DNA of 64,000 nucleotides from Candidatus Saccharimonadota bacterium (GCA_905371715.1 CAJPLV010000002.1:1-64000), one strand, 5' to 3'. Counted from the stretch's first letter, positions 16,517 to 25,214 are shown. Notes: generated by a model not told the origin, from the letters alone. Made by a program: numbers and translations.

Positions 16517-17662
16517 TTGATCCCCGGAGAGGTGTTTGAGCTTGTATTTTTACATACTATAGCACGGAATGACAGAAGGTATGCTGAAGCAATTCAAAAG
16601 GAAAGAATTAGTATTGTTAATCTGAAAAAGCTTTGTAATAAAGCGCAAGTACCGTACCCACTGTTACTTGCAACACCGAATCGCGTTAAGAAAGTTATCA
16701 ATTATTATGAAAAAGCAGTATTTAGCGATGTGAATATAAATAACAAAGTCTCAATTTCAGCAAGGGGTAGTATAGACTTGGCGGACATATCCCTTGTGCT
16801 AAGGGATATTCATAGAAAGAGGGAATATCTCAGAAAGAAGATTAACAGTGATAATAAAATTAGGGGGATACTAAAAAATATAAGTCATAGCACTGAACGA
16901 CAGGTTGAATACTTGCGTACTGTAATTGACTTTAAGCTAGTGAAGTATAGAAAGTATAAAAGGAAAGAAGAAGCTTTTCAATACTTGGTAGATTGTCTGG
17001 CAGATAAAAATATATTCGTAACTTTGTACGTTCATCAGCAATGTCCACAGACAATAGACAAACAGCTAGACTTTAGCGGTATTGCAATATCAGACAAGAA
17101 AGCTCCTTTCTTGTTCGTCAAAACACCGGGTGATAGCAGAGGTATGGAGCTATGGGGAAGGCGAACTTTCACAGTAGTTTTATTGTTGATTTGTCTAGCA
17201 AAAGGTAAAAATGGTCCTATTTCTATGAAAGGTTTTGCTAAACAGTTGATAGATAATGATCTATATATTGTCGCAGAAGAATTCTTGCTACCTGAGAAAG
17301 AATTTGTTTCAAATACAGTAGATGGATATTATGACATTAAACAGTTGGCAAATCTATATAAAGTCAGTCCTTCAGCTGTAGTCATGAGAGCTTTTCGTTT
17401 TAATATGATAGATGAGATTGACAAGCAAAGCTATCTTAGCTCCTTAGTCCAGGAATTCTATAAAGCAAAGGATGGCAAGGGGTATAGAGACAGGTCTACA
17501 CTTGAACGAAAAATTATAAAATACAATAACCCAAAAGTTACTCGCATTATCGTTGAGGATTTTATGTCTAAAAGAATAAATGAAAATAGAGCGCAAAACC
17601 TTCTTTGTTATAGGAAGGGAGACAAATTTAGTAAGGATAAGTTACTTCAAGAGCTGCAATGA
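16517..17662 (+). CDS. ImmA/IrrE-like protein lacking the HExxH motif (probable antitoxin partner of PIN)
   Basis: About 381 residues. The middle (residues about 190-260) follows the ImmA/IrrE layout: LDFSGIAISDKKAPFLF corresponds to the strand leading to the metalloprotease helix, and AEEFLLPEKEF to the downstream helix. However the HExxH helix is replaced by TFTVVLLLICLAKG, so it should not be a protease. YKVSPSAVVMRAFRF matches the family C-terminal helix pair. The start is unclear: the frame is open back to the res stop, with only TTG 16517 or GTG 16532 available. The stop overlaps the PIN gene (ATGA). ImmA-like/PIN pairs are known toxin-antitoxin arrangements. Confidence 0.65.
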   Translation: MIPGEVFELVFLHTIARNDRRYAEAIQKERISIVNLKKLCNKAQVPYPLLLATPNRVKKVINYYEKAVFSDVNINNKVSISARGSIDLADISLVLRDIHRKREYLRKKINSDNKIRGILKNISHSTERQVEYLRTVIDFKLVKYRKYKRKEEAFQYLVDCLADKNIFVTLYVHQQCPQTIDKQLDFSGIAISDKKAPFLFVKTPGDSRGMELWGRRTFTVVLLLICLAKGKNGPISMKGFAKQLIDNDLYIVAEEFLLPEKEFVSNTVDGYYDIKQLANLYKVSPSAVVMRAFRFNMIDEIDKQSYLSSLVQEFYKAKDGKGYRDRSTLERKIIKYNNPKVTRIIVEDFMSKRINENRAQNLLCYRKGDKFSKDKLLQELQ

Positions 17663-18090
17663 CGGATGAATTTTTGCTGGATGCTAATGCGATTAGGGAA
17701 TTAAATTATGACACCATAAAAACGATATTGGCTAGTCATAAGATAACGGTGATCGCAGAAGTTATAGACGAGGTGTTCACAGAAAAGAAAGATTTATTTA
17801 AAGACAGGGTAGCGGATATGTTAAATGAAGACTATGATGTTATGAAAGAGATATTTTCTCAGCATCCAAGAGAGGCGTATAGCCTGATTGATTACATGAA
17901 CAATAAAGGTACTGGCGACATATGTCTTGTGTCTTATGCTTGTAGAAACAACAAAGGAAAACTTCCCGGAATAGCTTGCGCAACTATTGTATCAAACGAT
18001 AAAGGTGTTCAGCGTCTGTGCAAGGAGGTGGGGATAAACTATTTGAGTGTTCAACAATTTAAAGACAAGTGCCTGACGAGACTCATGTGA
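17659..18090 (+). CDS. PIN-like (DUF4411-type) nuclease, probable toxin
   Basis: A 143-residue protein with PIN-domain features: an N-terminal strand FLLDANAI with the first aspartate, an acidic helix around IDEVF, a central GTGDICLVSYA with a conserved aspartate, and a late strand TIVSNDKGVQRLCKEVGI with the fourth acidic residue. PIN toxins cleave tRNA or mRNA. Its start overlaps the preceding ImmA-like gene by four bases, which fixes stoichiometry as in toxin-antitoxin pairs. The length fits DUF4411. Confidence 0.7.
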   Translation: MTDEFLLDANAIRELNYDTIKTILASHKITVIAEVIDEVFTEKKDLFKDRVADMLNEDYDVMKEIFSQHPREAYSLIDYMNNKGTGDICLVSYACRNNKGKLPGIACATIVSNDKGVQRLCKEVGINYLSVQQFKDKCLTRLM

Positions 18091-18100
18091 TCATACATTG

Positions 18101-18130
18101 TTGCTAGAGTGTTGTTTCTCATGCTACAAT
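18101..18130 (+). promoter_or_regulatory. Promoter of the metK leader
   Basis: TTGCTA (18101-18106), 18-base spacer, TGC-extended TACAAT (18125-18130), 22 bases upstream of the riboswitch. Confidence 0.6.
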
Positions 18131-18152
18131 AACCCCACAATTAACAATTAGC

Positions 18153-18265
18153 ATATCAAGAGTGCGGCGAGAGAACTAGCTCGTTGAGCCGCCAGCAACC
18201 TGCTTTAGTATGGGACGATTCCATGTTACGGCAAGGTGCTCCATCTAGCCCGAATGGGAAGATAT
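18153..18265 (+). ncRNA. SAM-I (S-box) riboswitch upstream of metK
   Basis: The leader matches the S-box core in order: closing stem P1 ATATC (18153-18157) with GATAT (18261-18265); ATCAAGAG; P2 GCGGC/GCCGC with an inner GAG/CTC; TTGA and CAGCAACC for the pseudoknot and junction; a P3 arm with the hairpin ATGG-N7-CCAT; AAGGTGC; and P4 CCC-GAAT-GGG. It binds S-adenosylmethionine. Downstream, CTCCT at 18277-18281 is complementary to the metK ribosome-binding site AGGAG at 18312-18316, and there is no clear terminator, so control is probably at translation initiation: high SAM lowers MetK synthesis. Confidence 0.9.
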
Positions 18266-18322
18266 TTTCACGAAAACTCCTCTCTGCTCGGCGCGTGGCA
18301 AGATGTGCGAAAGGAGCGATCT

Positions 18323-19372
18323 ATGAGTAAAAATCAAAATAGCATACGCACAGCCGAGAGCGTGTCGCCAGGGCATCCAGACAAATTATGCGATCAAATT
18401 TCGGATGCAATTGTAGATACACATTTAACAAAAGACCCGCAGGCGCGTGTAGCGATTGATGTAGCGGGCGGGCACGGTACAGTGTTTGTTACGGGTGAGG
18501 TGTCGAGTCGGGCGGAAGTTGACATTGCGAAAATTGTCCGGCGAATTACCGGCAAAAATACTGAAGTTATTGAGCGGGTTGCCGAGCAAAGTCCAGAAAT
18601 TGCGCGCGGCGTTGATGCAGGCGGTGCAGGCGATCAAGGGATTATGATCGGTTATGCTTGCAATGAGACGCCGGAGCTATTGCCGTTAGAAGCGGCGCTG
18701 GCGCGGCGCTTAAACCAATGTTTATACCAACGCTGGCCATATGACGACAAGACGCAAGTGTCGGTGCGCAACCGCAAAATCGTTGCAATTGTGGCGAGTT
18801 TCCAGCATGCGCCGCATGACGAACTGGAACAGGCGGTGAAAGATTGGGTGCGAAACGAAGCGGTACGATATGTGGATGTGAAGTACGTTATAGAAGCTCA
18901 AACGGAGCGCCGGACGAATGGCGCAGCGACCGAGAACAACGGTCTGATATTGCATATCAATCCGGCGGGCGATTGGCAAATTGGCGGATTTGATGCTGAC
19001 GCGGGTCTAACAGGTCGCAAACTGGCGGTGGACAATTATGGTCCGCGCGTACCGCTTGGTGGCGGGGCATTTAGCGGCAAAGACCCAAGCAAGGTAGACC
19101 GCAGCGCTGCGTATATGGCGCGCAAAATTGCCATTGACTATTTGCGCCGATCCCGCGCGGGCGAGGTGCTTGTACGATTAGCCTATGCAATAGGCTGCGA
19201 TCAGCCGGTTGAAGCTACGGCGATCGTCGACGGTGTGCCGCGCGAAATTACCGGGTATGATTTGACGCCGAATGGCATTATTGAAGCGCTTGATTTGCGC
19301 CGCCCGATATATGAACAAACTGCCCGTTATGGTCATTTTGGACATGCGGATTTTCCGTGGGAGCATTACTAA
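18323..19372 (+). CDS. metK: S-adenosylmethionine synthetase
   Basis: About 349 residues, shorter than the usual 380-400. It makes S-adenosylmethionine from methionine and ATP in the cytosol. Family blocks are intact: TAESVSPGHPDKLCDQ at the N-terminus with the ATP/Mg-binding histidine, GAGDQGIMIGYA (ATP-binding hexapeptide region), and GGGAFSGKDPSKVDRSAAY (the P-loop-like GGGAFSGKD). I start at ATG 18323 because AAAGGAG lies seven bases upstream; the frame extends back to 18236 but that region is the riboswitch expression platform. The 3' end overlaps the convergent surface-protein gene by four bases. Confidence 0.95.
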   Translation: MSKNQNSIRTAESVSPGHPDKLCDQISDAIVDTHLTKDPQARVAIDVAGGHGTVFVTGEVSSRAEVDIAKIVRRITGKNTEVIERVAEQSPEIARGVDAGGAGDQGIMIGYACNETPELLPLEAALARRLNQCLYQRWPYDDKTQVSVRNRKIVAIVASFQHAPHDELEQAVKDWVRNEAVRYVDVKYVIEAQTERRTNGAATENNGLILHINPAGDWQIGGFDADAGLTGRKLAVDNYGPRVPLGGGAFSGKDPSKVDRSAAYMARKIAIDYLRRSRAGEVLVRLAYAIGCDQPVEATAIVDGVPREITGYDLTPNGIIEALDLRRPIYEQTARYGHFGHADFPWEHY

Positions 19373-21906
19373 GACTGGCGTTTTCGGTAAATCTTGACGA
19401 TACAAACCGCTGCTGCGCCGGCAATAACCGCCGCGATACCGCCGAAAATATACAGCAGATAATTTGGCGCTGTGTTTGCGTTGCCGCGAGCGCGAGAGTC
19501 ATTGACATCTTTGTTTACTGGGTTTTCGTTCGCTTTCGGGGCGCCTGTTGATGTGCTGGCATCCGCGGCTTTTTCTTTTTCGCCTGTCTTTATACGTGCG
19601 GCGTCTGCCTCCGCGCCCGCAAGCGTCGTCGTGTACGGTTCGCCGCGAATTTCGCTGCTGCCGTCGGCGCGAATATATTTTCGCTGCACGGTAACGCGGT
19701 CGCCTTGCTTGCTGATGAGTGCGAGCGTTTCGTAGCCTCCTGTTTCGTCGTAGCCTGCGCTGTCGCCGTCGGTGAATTTCCACTCAAACGGAAACGGCGT
19801 GTCGTCGCATTCATTACCGATGCCGTCGCCATCGCTGTCAATCTGGCTATAATTATAAACGTCTGGGCAATTGTCGAATTCGCGCGGAGTCGAATCGCCG
19901 TCGTCCGACACGGTAAGCAGCGTCGTGGCGGTATTTGTTTTGCCATTTGAATCAGTGACGCGCAATGTCAATACGCCGTCGAATTCTGTCGTGAATGTAT
20001 GATTGAACGTCGGCTGCGTCGTTTTCAAATCGTACACGCCGTCTTGGTTAAAATCCCATTCGTACGAAACGATTGCACCGTTTGCAGCGTATGATCCGCT
20101 GCCGTCGATTCGGATCGTCCCGCCGACTTTCACGACATACGGCCCGTTGATCCAGGCATTTGGTTTGGCGGCTGCCGTTTGAATGGCGTTTGTTACGGCG
20201 ATGTTGACATTGTCGTCATCAGCATTAATGAATGCGCCGCCGCTTTTTTCGATGAGCGGTTTGATCGTTTCGTCGTGCTCTAAATTTTCGTCGGCAAGTA
20301 TGTATAATTGCGCCGGATCGACGGCGAACGCGAGCGCGTTAATCTCTTTTTCGGTGAGATTTGTGCCTGGCTCAGGGCTGAGCGCGGGCGCGTCGGTGAC
20401 GGTCAGGACAATCTTTTTCACGCCTGGCCGCCACGGTAACTCAAGCGCTGATTTTATACCGGAATACATCGTTTCTGGTGTGTCGCCTCCGCCGTCTGCC
20501 GAAATATTTTCGAGCGATTTTTTCAGTGCGGCGGCGTCGCTTGTGAACTCCTGGTCGACCCGCGATCGATAATCATTTGGGTAGTTTGTCCGCGCCGGAT
20601 CGTCGCGATATGACGTGATGGCGAATCGGGCGCTGTTCGTTTGTTTTTTAACATCGTCGACGATCATCGAAATATGCGCCTTAATTGAACTGATCTTCAA
20701 TCCCATAGAGCCGGTGGTGTCAATATTAAACACGATATCAATATCGCTGCTTGTGCCGCCAATTTGCTTGAATTGTTTTTCGAAATCAGTTTTCCGCAGT
20801 TTTGCGTCGACAGCTTTGGCGTACTCGTGGTGTCCGGTCGTATTTGGGTGATACCATTCGTTAACGTCGCCGCTCGGTTCCATAAATTCATTCAGCCAGC
20901 GGTTTGGATTCCTGTGTTTACTGCTTGGGTCGGGCTCGTGCCCCTCAAAGCGAAGCGGAATGTCATTGATGAATATGACTTGACCGGGGTGGGACTTGTT
21001 GTCTTCAGCGACTAGTTGTGCGAGCATAGCGTTGCCGCGCCGTCCAAGATCGCGAATTTCGTATGCGGCGTAGTATGCTGTCGAGAACGGCCAGCCGCCA
21101 AGCGAATAGTCGGATGCGGTCGCGAGCAGCGGATATCCAGCGATGACGATTTTAGCGTCTTTGCGGAGACCGTTGGCGCGAAGGCGAGTAAGTACTTTTT
21201 TGATTTTTTCTGCTAAATCATTAAGTGACGTTTTTGCTTTATTAATATTTGCCTCACAACGATTTCTATCTCGCCACGGTCGTATGGCAAAACATGTTTG
21301 TACTATATCTTCAAACTTTATATCATTTCCGCCAATAGAAAACATCACAAGATCAGTTTGCGGTCCGGCAAAATTTGCCTGCGCTTTTATCGTTCTCGTA
21401 CAAGAATATGAAACATTTTGTCGCATACCAATATTGTGGTTGCTGCCAATTTGTATGGAGTGTATGTTGAGAGCTCCTGACATTTCATCAGAAAATCTAG
21501 TGCTGCACTGTCGCTGCAGCCTGTGTCGTATGGTTGCTCTCGGGGTGCTAAGTGGAAATGTTGCGAACGATAACTCTCTTTTAAATTGCCTATCGGAAAG
21601 TATATTGCTAGTGACCGCACCGCCGCAAGCCCTATTATTAAATGTTAACGAAATGCCGCGATCTACTAGCGAGTTCAGATAAATATGCGCCCAGTTGTTG
21701 CCGCTGCGGTAGCATTCGTCTGGTCCGTAATAATTTCCCGCGCCATTCCCGGCTGAATACGAATCGCCAAGCAATACAGCGTGGAGTTTTTTGCCGGATA
21801 GAGAAGGGCGAAGCTCAACCTCGCCGTGCGCGATTGACGCATAAAAAACCGCAGCAATGGTCGCCGCGGTTAATGATAGTAACAATATAGTGGATATTTT
21901 TTTCAT
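19369..21906 (-). CDS. Large surface protein: SGNH hydrolase, VWA, PKD and calcium-binding repeats
   Basis: An 845-residue exported protein. A signal peptide (residues 1-28) precedes an SGNH/GDSL hydrolase with GDSYSAGNGAG (nucleophile serine), SIGGNDIKF (block III) and WYHPNTTGHHEYA (catalytic histidine). A VWA domain follows (near residue 395) with the MIDAS start DTTGSMG. A PKD domain (around 590-665, SYEWDFNQDGVYD) and a thrombospondin-type-3-like DSDGDGIGNECDD come next. A C-terminal membrane helix and basic tail anchor it. The esterase/lipase-like head plus adhesion modules suggest contact with, or remodelling of, another cell surface. The exact substrate cannot be told. It may share a transcript with the 177-residue gene upstream. 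Confidence 0.88.
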   Translation of the reverse strand: MKKISTILLLSLTAATIAAVFYASIAHGEVELRPSLSGKKLHAVLLGDSYSAGNGAGNYYGPDECYRSGNNWAHIYLNSLVDRGISLTFNNRACGGAVTSNILSDRQFKRELSFATFPLSTPRATIRHRLQRQCSTRFSDEMSGALNIHSIQIGSNHNIGMRQNVSYSCTRTIKAQANFAGPQTDLVMFSIGGNDIKFEDIVQTCFAIRPWRDRNRCEANINKAKTSLNDLAEKIKKVLTRLRANGLRKDAKIVIAGYPLLATASDYSLGGWPFSTAYYAAYEIRDLGRRGNAMLAQLVAEDNKSHPGQVIFINDIPLRFEGHEPDPSSKHRNPNRWLNEFMEPSGDVNEWYHPNTTGHHEYAKAVDAKLRKTDFEKQFKQIGGTSSDIDIVFNIDTTGSMGLKISSIKAHISMIVDDVKKQTNSARFAITSYRDDPARTNYPNDYRSRVDQEFTSDAAALKKSLENISADGGGDTPETMYSGIKSALELPWRPGVKKIVLTVTDAPALSPEPGTNLTEKEINALAFAVDPAQLYILADENLEHDETIKPLIEKSGGAFINADDDNVNIAVTNAIQTAAAKPNAWINGPYVVKVGGTIRIDGSGSYAANGAIVSYEWDFNQDGVYDLKTTQPTFNHTFTTEFDGVLTLRVTDSNGKTNTATTLLTVSDDGDSTPREFDNCPDVYNYSQIDSDGDGIGNECDDTPFPFEWKFTDGDSAGYDETGGYETLALISKQGDRVTVQRKYIRADGSSEIRGEPYTTTLAGAEADAARIKTGEKEKAADASTSTGAPKANENPVNKDVNDSRARGNANTAPNYLLYIFGGIAAVIAGAAAVCIVKIYRKRQS

Positions 21907-21914
21907 AATTTCCT

Positions 21915-22448
21915 CTATTCTTTCCTTATAGATACACTTATTGTATTATTGCTAAAATCAGATAAGTAACTTTTTAGTGTAATTATTACATCAAGGTACA
22001 TATTATCACCATTATTCTTTTTAGCAACAAAGGAGCACGTATAGCTGCAATTACTATTAGTGTCTATAATTGTCCAGCTGGTGTCTGTAGCTGATTTTTG
22101 AAGAGACTTTAGTATGTCATTTGGTGATCTATTTGGCGGTAACTCAAATATATTTTTAGCACTTTGCCGTGATGAGGGCTCAATCTGCAATAAACTGGTA
22201 TTATTTCGTGGTGAAATAAATGTATTTAGATGTTTCATCCCCAGCAAATCTTTCCGCCCCATTGGGTCGTTGAGGAGCTGCTCCGCCTCTTTATATACGA
22301 TGTACTGGGAGATGCGCTCGTACCCCATAAGCACGGCATACAACAGAAATAGGCACGCCGCAATGATGCCAACGATCACGCCAATTCTTCTTAAAATTCG
22401 TACAGCTGTAGTTTTTTTGGGTGAAGTTGGTGTGCGCTTGGTGGTCAT
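21915..22448 (-). CDS. Single-pass membrane protein of unknown function
   Basis: A 177-residue protein with a basic N-terminus, one membrane helix at about residues 21-45 and an extracellular domain of about 130 residues containing two closely spaced cysteines (CSYTC) that could form a disulfide. The rest is strand-rich. I recognise no family. It ends eight bases before the surface-protein start codon on the same strand, so the two are probably one operon, and it could help assemble or regulate that protein. Confidence 0.7.
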   Translation of the reverse strand: MTTKRTPTSPKKTTAVRILRRIGVIVGIIAACLFLLYAVLMGYERISQYIVYKEAEQLLNDPMGRKDLLGMKHLNTFISPRNNTSLLQIEPSSRQSAKNIFELPPNRSPNDILKSLQKSATDTSWTIIDTNSNCSYTCSFVAKKNNGDNMYLDVIITLKSYLSDFSNNTISVSIRKE

Positions 22449-22537
22449 AACGTGCCCTCGTTACTGCTAATTTTACCCTCATTTTAGCATACGCGCGCTC
22501 GCGTGATACAATGAGAGAGTAAAATGGAGGGCGAGCT

Positions 22538-23167
22538 ATGAGGGGCGCAAAAAAAGCGAAAACACAAACACGAAAGCAGTGGCTAATCATCGCGGCGATT
22601 GTGCTGGCAACCGCTTCGCTTACTGCATGGTGGTGTATGCGTAAGGCGGATCAATCGGCGAAAAAGCGTGAACAGTCAACGGTTGCTCTATCTGACGCAG
22701 CGAAATTTAAGCAGCACTATTCGCAGGTGGCGGACGATAACCGTTTTGTGTATGTGTCGCCTAGTGAGATTAAGCAAATTTTCGAGCATGGCAGCGGTCT
22801 CGTCTTTTTAGGCTTCAAAGAATGTCCGTGGTGCCAAAAACTAGCGCCGATGATTGATGAGGCAGCGAAAGCTGAGGGGCTGACAAAAGTTTATTATATG
22901 GACATACGTCAGGCGCGTGCGAATAATGATGTAACGTACCGAATGCTGGTTGAAAAACTAAAAGATCATTTAGCGAAAGATGGCGATGGTAATCCGCGTA
23001 TCTTCGTGCCAGACGTCACGGCATTGCATGATGGCAAAATTGTTGGACGGTTTCTACCGGAAACGTCCATTGATGACAAAGGCTTGACGCCCGGTGAATA
23101 CTGGACGACCGAACGCCGTGCGGATGCGATCAAACAATTACGTGAGATTATTGCAAAGACACGATAG
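22538..23167 (+). CDS. Membrane-anchored thioredoxin-like protein
   Basis: A 209-residue protein with an N-terminal membrane helix (about residues 15-33) and an external thioredoxin fold. LVFLGFKECPWCQKLAPM around residues 89-106 carries the CPWC active-site pair, and the later FVPDVTALHDGKIVG supplies the cis-proline-like segment and strand. This pattern is common in bacteriocin-transport-accessory-like and DsbE-like oxidoreductases that act on exported cysteines. GGAGGG lies six bases before the ATG. The gene is divergent from the 177-residue membrane protein and so from the large surface protein, whose cysteines might be substrates. Confidence 0.8.
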   Translation: MRGAKKAKTQTRKQWLIIAAIVLATASLTAWWCMRKADQSAKKREQSTVALSDAAKFKQHYSQVADDNRFVYVSPSEIKQIFEHGSGLVFLGFKECPWCQKLAPMIDEAAKAEGLTKVYYMDIRQARANNDVTYRMLVEKLKDHLAKDGDGNPRIFVPDVTALHDGKIVGRFLPETSIDDKGLTPGEYWTTERRADAIKQLREIIAKTR

Positions 23168-23221
23168 CTAGTCATCTAGTCGTGGTATATTTATAAATTA
23201 TCCCAATGGCTGGAGAGATAG

Positions 23222-23575
23222 ATGAACCGTTCGCAATTATATATTCACATTAAACAAACTTATGGCACTGATCCGGAGTTTCTGTGGCAGAAATACCCGA
23301 ACTACGCAGTGTTTCGGCATGATGACAATCATAAGTGGTATACAATCGTGATGAATGTGCCGCGCGGTACAGTTGGATTAACGGGTGAGGGCATGGTTGA
23401 TGTATTAAATCTGAAGCTTGACCCGAACTTGATTGATGATTTGCGAACGCGGCCAGGTTTTGCACCGGGTTATCATATGAACAAAATGCATTGGGTGAGT
23501 ATCGTACTGGACGGTTTGGTAGCGGATGAGGAAATCGTTAATTTGCTAGATATGAGTCACCAGGCGACTCGGTAG
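23222..23575 (+). CDS. MmcQ/YjbR family protein
   Basis: A 117-residue protein of the YjbR (CyaY-fold) family. Typical features are FLWQKYPNYAVFRHDDNHKWYTIVM near residues 19-43, LNLKLDP, and the C-terminal NKMHWVSIVLDG. The family has a double-wing DNA-binding-like fold, but no specific function is known. TGGAGAGATAG precedes the ATG, giving a good ribosome-binding site. It may be cotranscribed with the thioredoxin-like gene 54 bases upstream. Confidence 0.85.
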   Translation: MNRSQLYIHIKQTYGTDPEFLWQKYPNYAVFRHDDNHKWYTIVMNVPRGTVGLTGEGMVDVLNLKLDPNLIDDLRTRPGFAPGYHMNKMHWVSIVLDGLVADEEIVNLLDMSHQATR

Positions 23576-23589
23576 TCCTGGCATGTAAA

Positions 23590-24414
23590 TTACGCCGCTC
23601 GGTATTCGCCTAGGACTGTCACTGTGTGGTTGCTTTGTTTAATTTCGTTAATAAGCTGGCGGAGTTTTGCACCGGCGCAGTCAACGACGATGAAAAATTT
23701 GTATTGCCACGGCTGACCCATGATCGGCTGAGATTGGAGTTTGGTTAGATTGACGCCGGCGCGAGCGAAAATCTGCAGTACCTCGACGAGCGCACCTGGC
23801 TGATGGCTTGTCGTAACGACGAGCGATGCGCGTGTTGCATCAACGGGCGGATCTGTTGCCTCTAACACTAAAAAGCGTGTAATGTTATCTTTGTCGTCTT
23901 GGATTGATTCTGCGGCAATTGGTAGACCGTATAGTTCGGCTGCTGCTCGTCCTGCGATAGCTGCTCGATGTAGTGCATGTCCGCTCGCAATAAATTCAAC
24001 TGCGCCCGCGGTATCGAAAAACTCAGTCAAGGTCGCGCGAGGCATGTGCTGTTTTAAAAACGATTGACATTGTGCGAGCGCTACAGGATGCGAGTATACT
24101 TCGGTGATGCCGGTAAGCTTCGCGCCTGGGCGTGTTATCAGCATTTGGTCAATTGCCAGCTTCATTTCGCCGACAATCGGTGCGCCGCATGATTCTATCA
24201 GCTGGTACACTTCGTTGATACTGCCAAAAATCGTGTTTTCTACCGCCGTTACAATTGCATCGGCTGAGCCATCGGCATAAGCGTCAAATGCGTCGCGAAA
24301 TGTTACGCACGGCACAATTGTTGTTCGTGCGCCGTACCATTGGCGTGCCGCTTGCTCGTGAAATGAGCCGGCTTGTCCTTGAATTGCTACGGTAATATTT
24401 TTTGATTGAGTCAC
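23590..24414 (-). CDS. pheA: Prephenate dehydratase (PDT-ACT)
   Basis: A 274-residue protein with a PDT catalytic domain (residues 1-185) and a C-terminal ACT domain. Family blocks: GQAGSFHEQAA near the N-terminus, VENTIFGSI, EVYSHPVALAQC, and the catalytic TRF in NITRFLVL. The ACT part has HQPGALVEVLQIFARAGVNLTKLQSQP, the phenylalanine-binding GAL-x and ESRP-like region. It converts prephenate to phenylpyruvate. No other aromatic biosynthesis gene is in view. Start is GTG 24414; a TAAAAT ends six bases upstream, the leaderless pattern. Confidence 0.9.
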   Translation of the reverse strand: MTQSKNITVAIQGQAGSFHEQAARQWYGARTTIVPCVTFRDAFDAYADGSADAIVTAVENTIFGSINEVYQLIESCGAPIVGEMKLAIDQMLITRPGAKLTGITEVYSHPVALAQCQSFLKQHMPRATLTEFFDTAGAVEFIASGHALHRAAIAGRAAAELYGLPIAAESIQDDKDNITRFLVLEATDPPVDATRASLVVTTSHQPGALVEVLQIFARAGVNLTKLQSQPIMGQPWQYKFFIVVDCAGAKLRQLINEIKQSNHTVTVLGEYRAA

Positions 24415-24420
24415 TGAACC

Positions 24421-24426
24421 ATTTTA
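24421..24426 (-). promoter_or_regulatory. -10 element, leaderless promoter of pheA
   Basis: TAAAAT followed by six bases and the GTG start at 24414. Confidence 0.45.
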
Positions 24427-24487
24427 CCATTTTTAATGGCTTCATATATTGCGCACTAGCACCTGTAAATAGAATAAAAAGCTTCTG

Positions 24488-24516
24488 TTGACATACGAAG
24501 TCGGCAGGATTACAAT
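24488..24516 (+). promoter_or_regulatory. Promoter of the TetR-ABC operon
   Basis: Near-consensus TTGACA (24488-24493), 17-base spacer, TACAAT (24511-24516). Imperfect direct repeats CATAC-N3-GTCGG and CATAC-N5-GTCGG begin at 24492 and 24520, overlapping the -35 box and following the -10 box, and are candidate operator sites for the TetR protein. Confidence 0.7.
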
Positions 24517-24557
24517 AAACATACCTATGGTCGGTTTTTTATTAATAGGAGAGCATT

Positions 24558-25214
24558 ATGCCGCGGAAAAATGATCCGAAAGGAACGGTCGAAAAAATTG
24601 TTGCTGTTTCTTCGGAATTGTTTGCTCAGAAGGGCTATGAAAAAACCAGCATGCAGGATATTGTTGATGCTCTGGGGATGTCAAAGGGGGCTATTTTTCA
24701 TCACTTCAAGTCCAAGGAAGAAATTTTCCGTGCTGTTATAGACAAGCAGTCTGAGTATATTAAACGACAGTTGCAAATATGGATTGAAGAGATGGAAGGT
24801 TTTACGGCCCGGGAAAAGCTGATCGGTATTTTGAATCGAAACCTGCATGATTTTCAGGCACATGCCTTAGACAGTGTTCTTACGGCGCAGGCGCAAAGTT
24901 CGCAATTTGTGCTGTCGAGCATACAAGAGAGCATGAACAAAGCCGCTCCCGTAATCGCGGATATTATGCGGGAGGGACAAGCAGACGGGACGATTACGAC
25001 AGATTTCCCCGATGAATGCGCTGAGCTGCTCCTGCTTCTGATCAACATGTGGTGCGATCCAGCGGTATTTACCTGCGATATTTCACGGCTTACAATGCGC
25101 TTTAGATGTTTGCAGCGGCTAATGGCGAATATGGGCGTGGACGTGATTAGCGATGAGCTCTTGTCGGAGTGCATCGAGCTAGTGCATAAGTTATATAACA
25201 AAGGGGGTGAATAA
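24558..25214 (+). CDS. TetR/AcrR family regulator
   Basis: A 218-residue repressor. Residues 10-55 form the TetR helix-turn-helix: AVSSELFAQKGYEKTSMQDIV then ALGMSKGAIFHHFKSKEEIF. The helical C-terminal domain would bind an inducer and dimerise. TAGGAG precedes the ATG. Its stop overlaps the ABC ATPase start (TAATG), so it is the first gene of a four-gene operon and likely represses its own promoter, releasing it when the exported compound is sensed. The proteins of this operon look more like Firmicutes sequences than their neighbours do. Confidence 0.9.
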   Translation: MPRKNDPKGTVEKIVAVSSELFAQKGYEKTSMQDIVDALGMSKGAIFHHFKSKEEIFRAVIDKQSEYIKRQLQIWIEEMEGFTAREKLIGILNRNLHDFQAHALDSVLTAQAQSSQFVLSSIQESMNKAAPVIADIMREGQADGTITTDFPDECAELLLLLINMWCDPAVFTCDISRLTMRFRCLQRLMANMGVDVISDELLSECIELVHKLYNKGGE

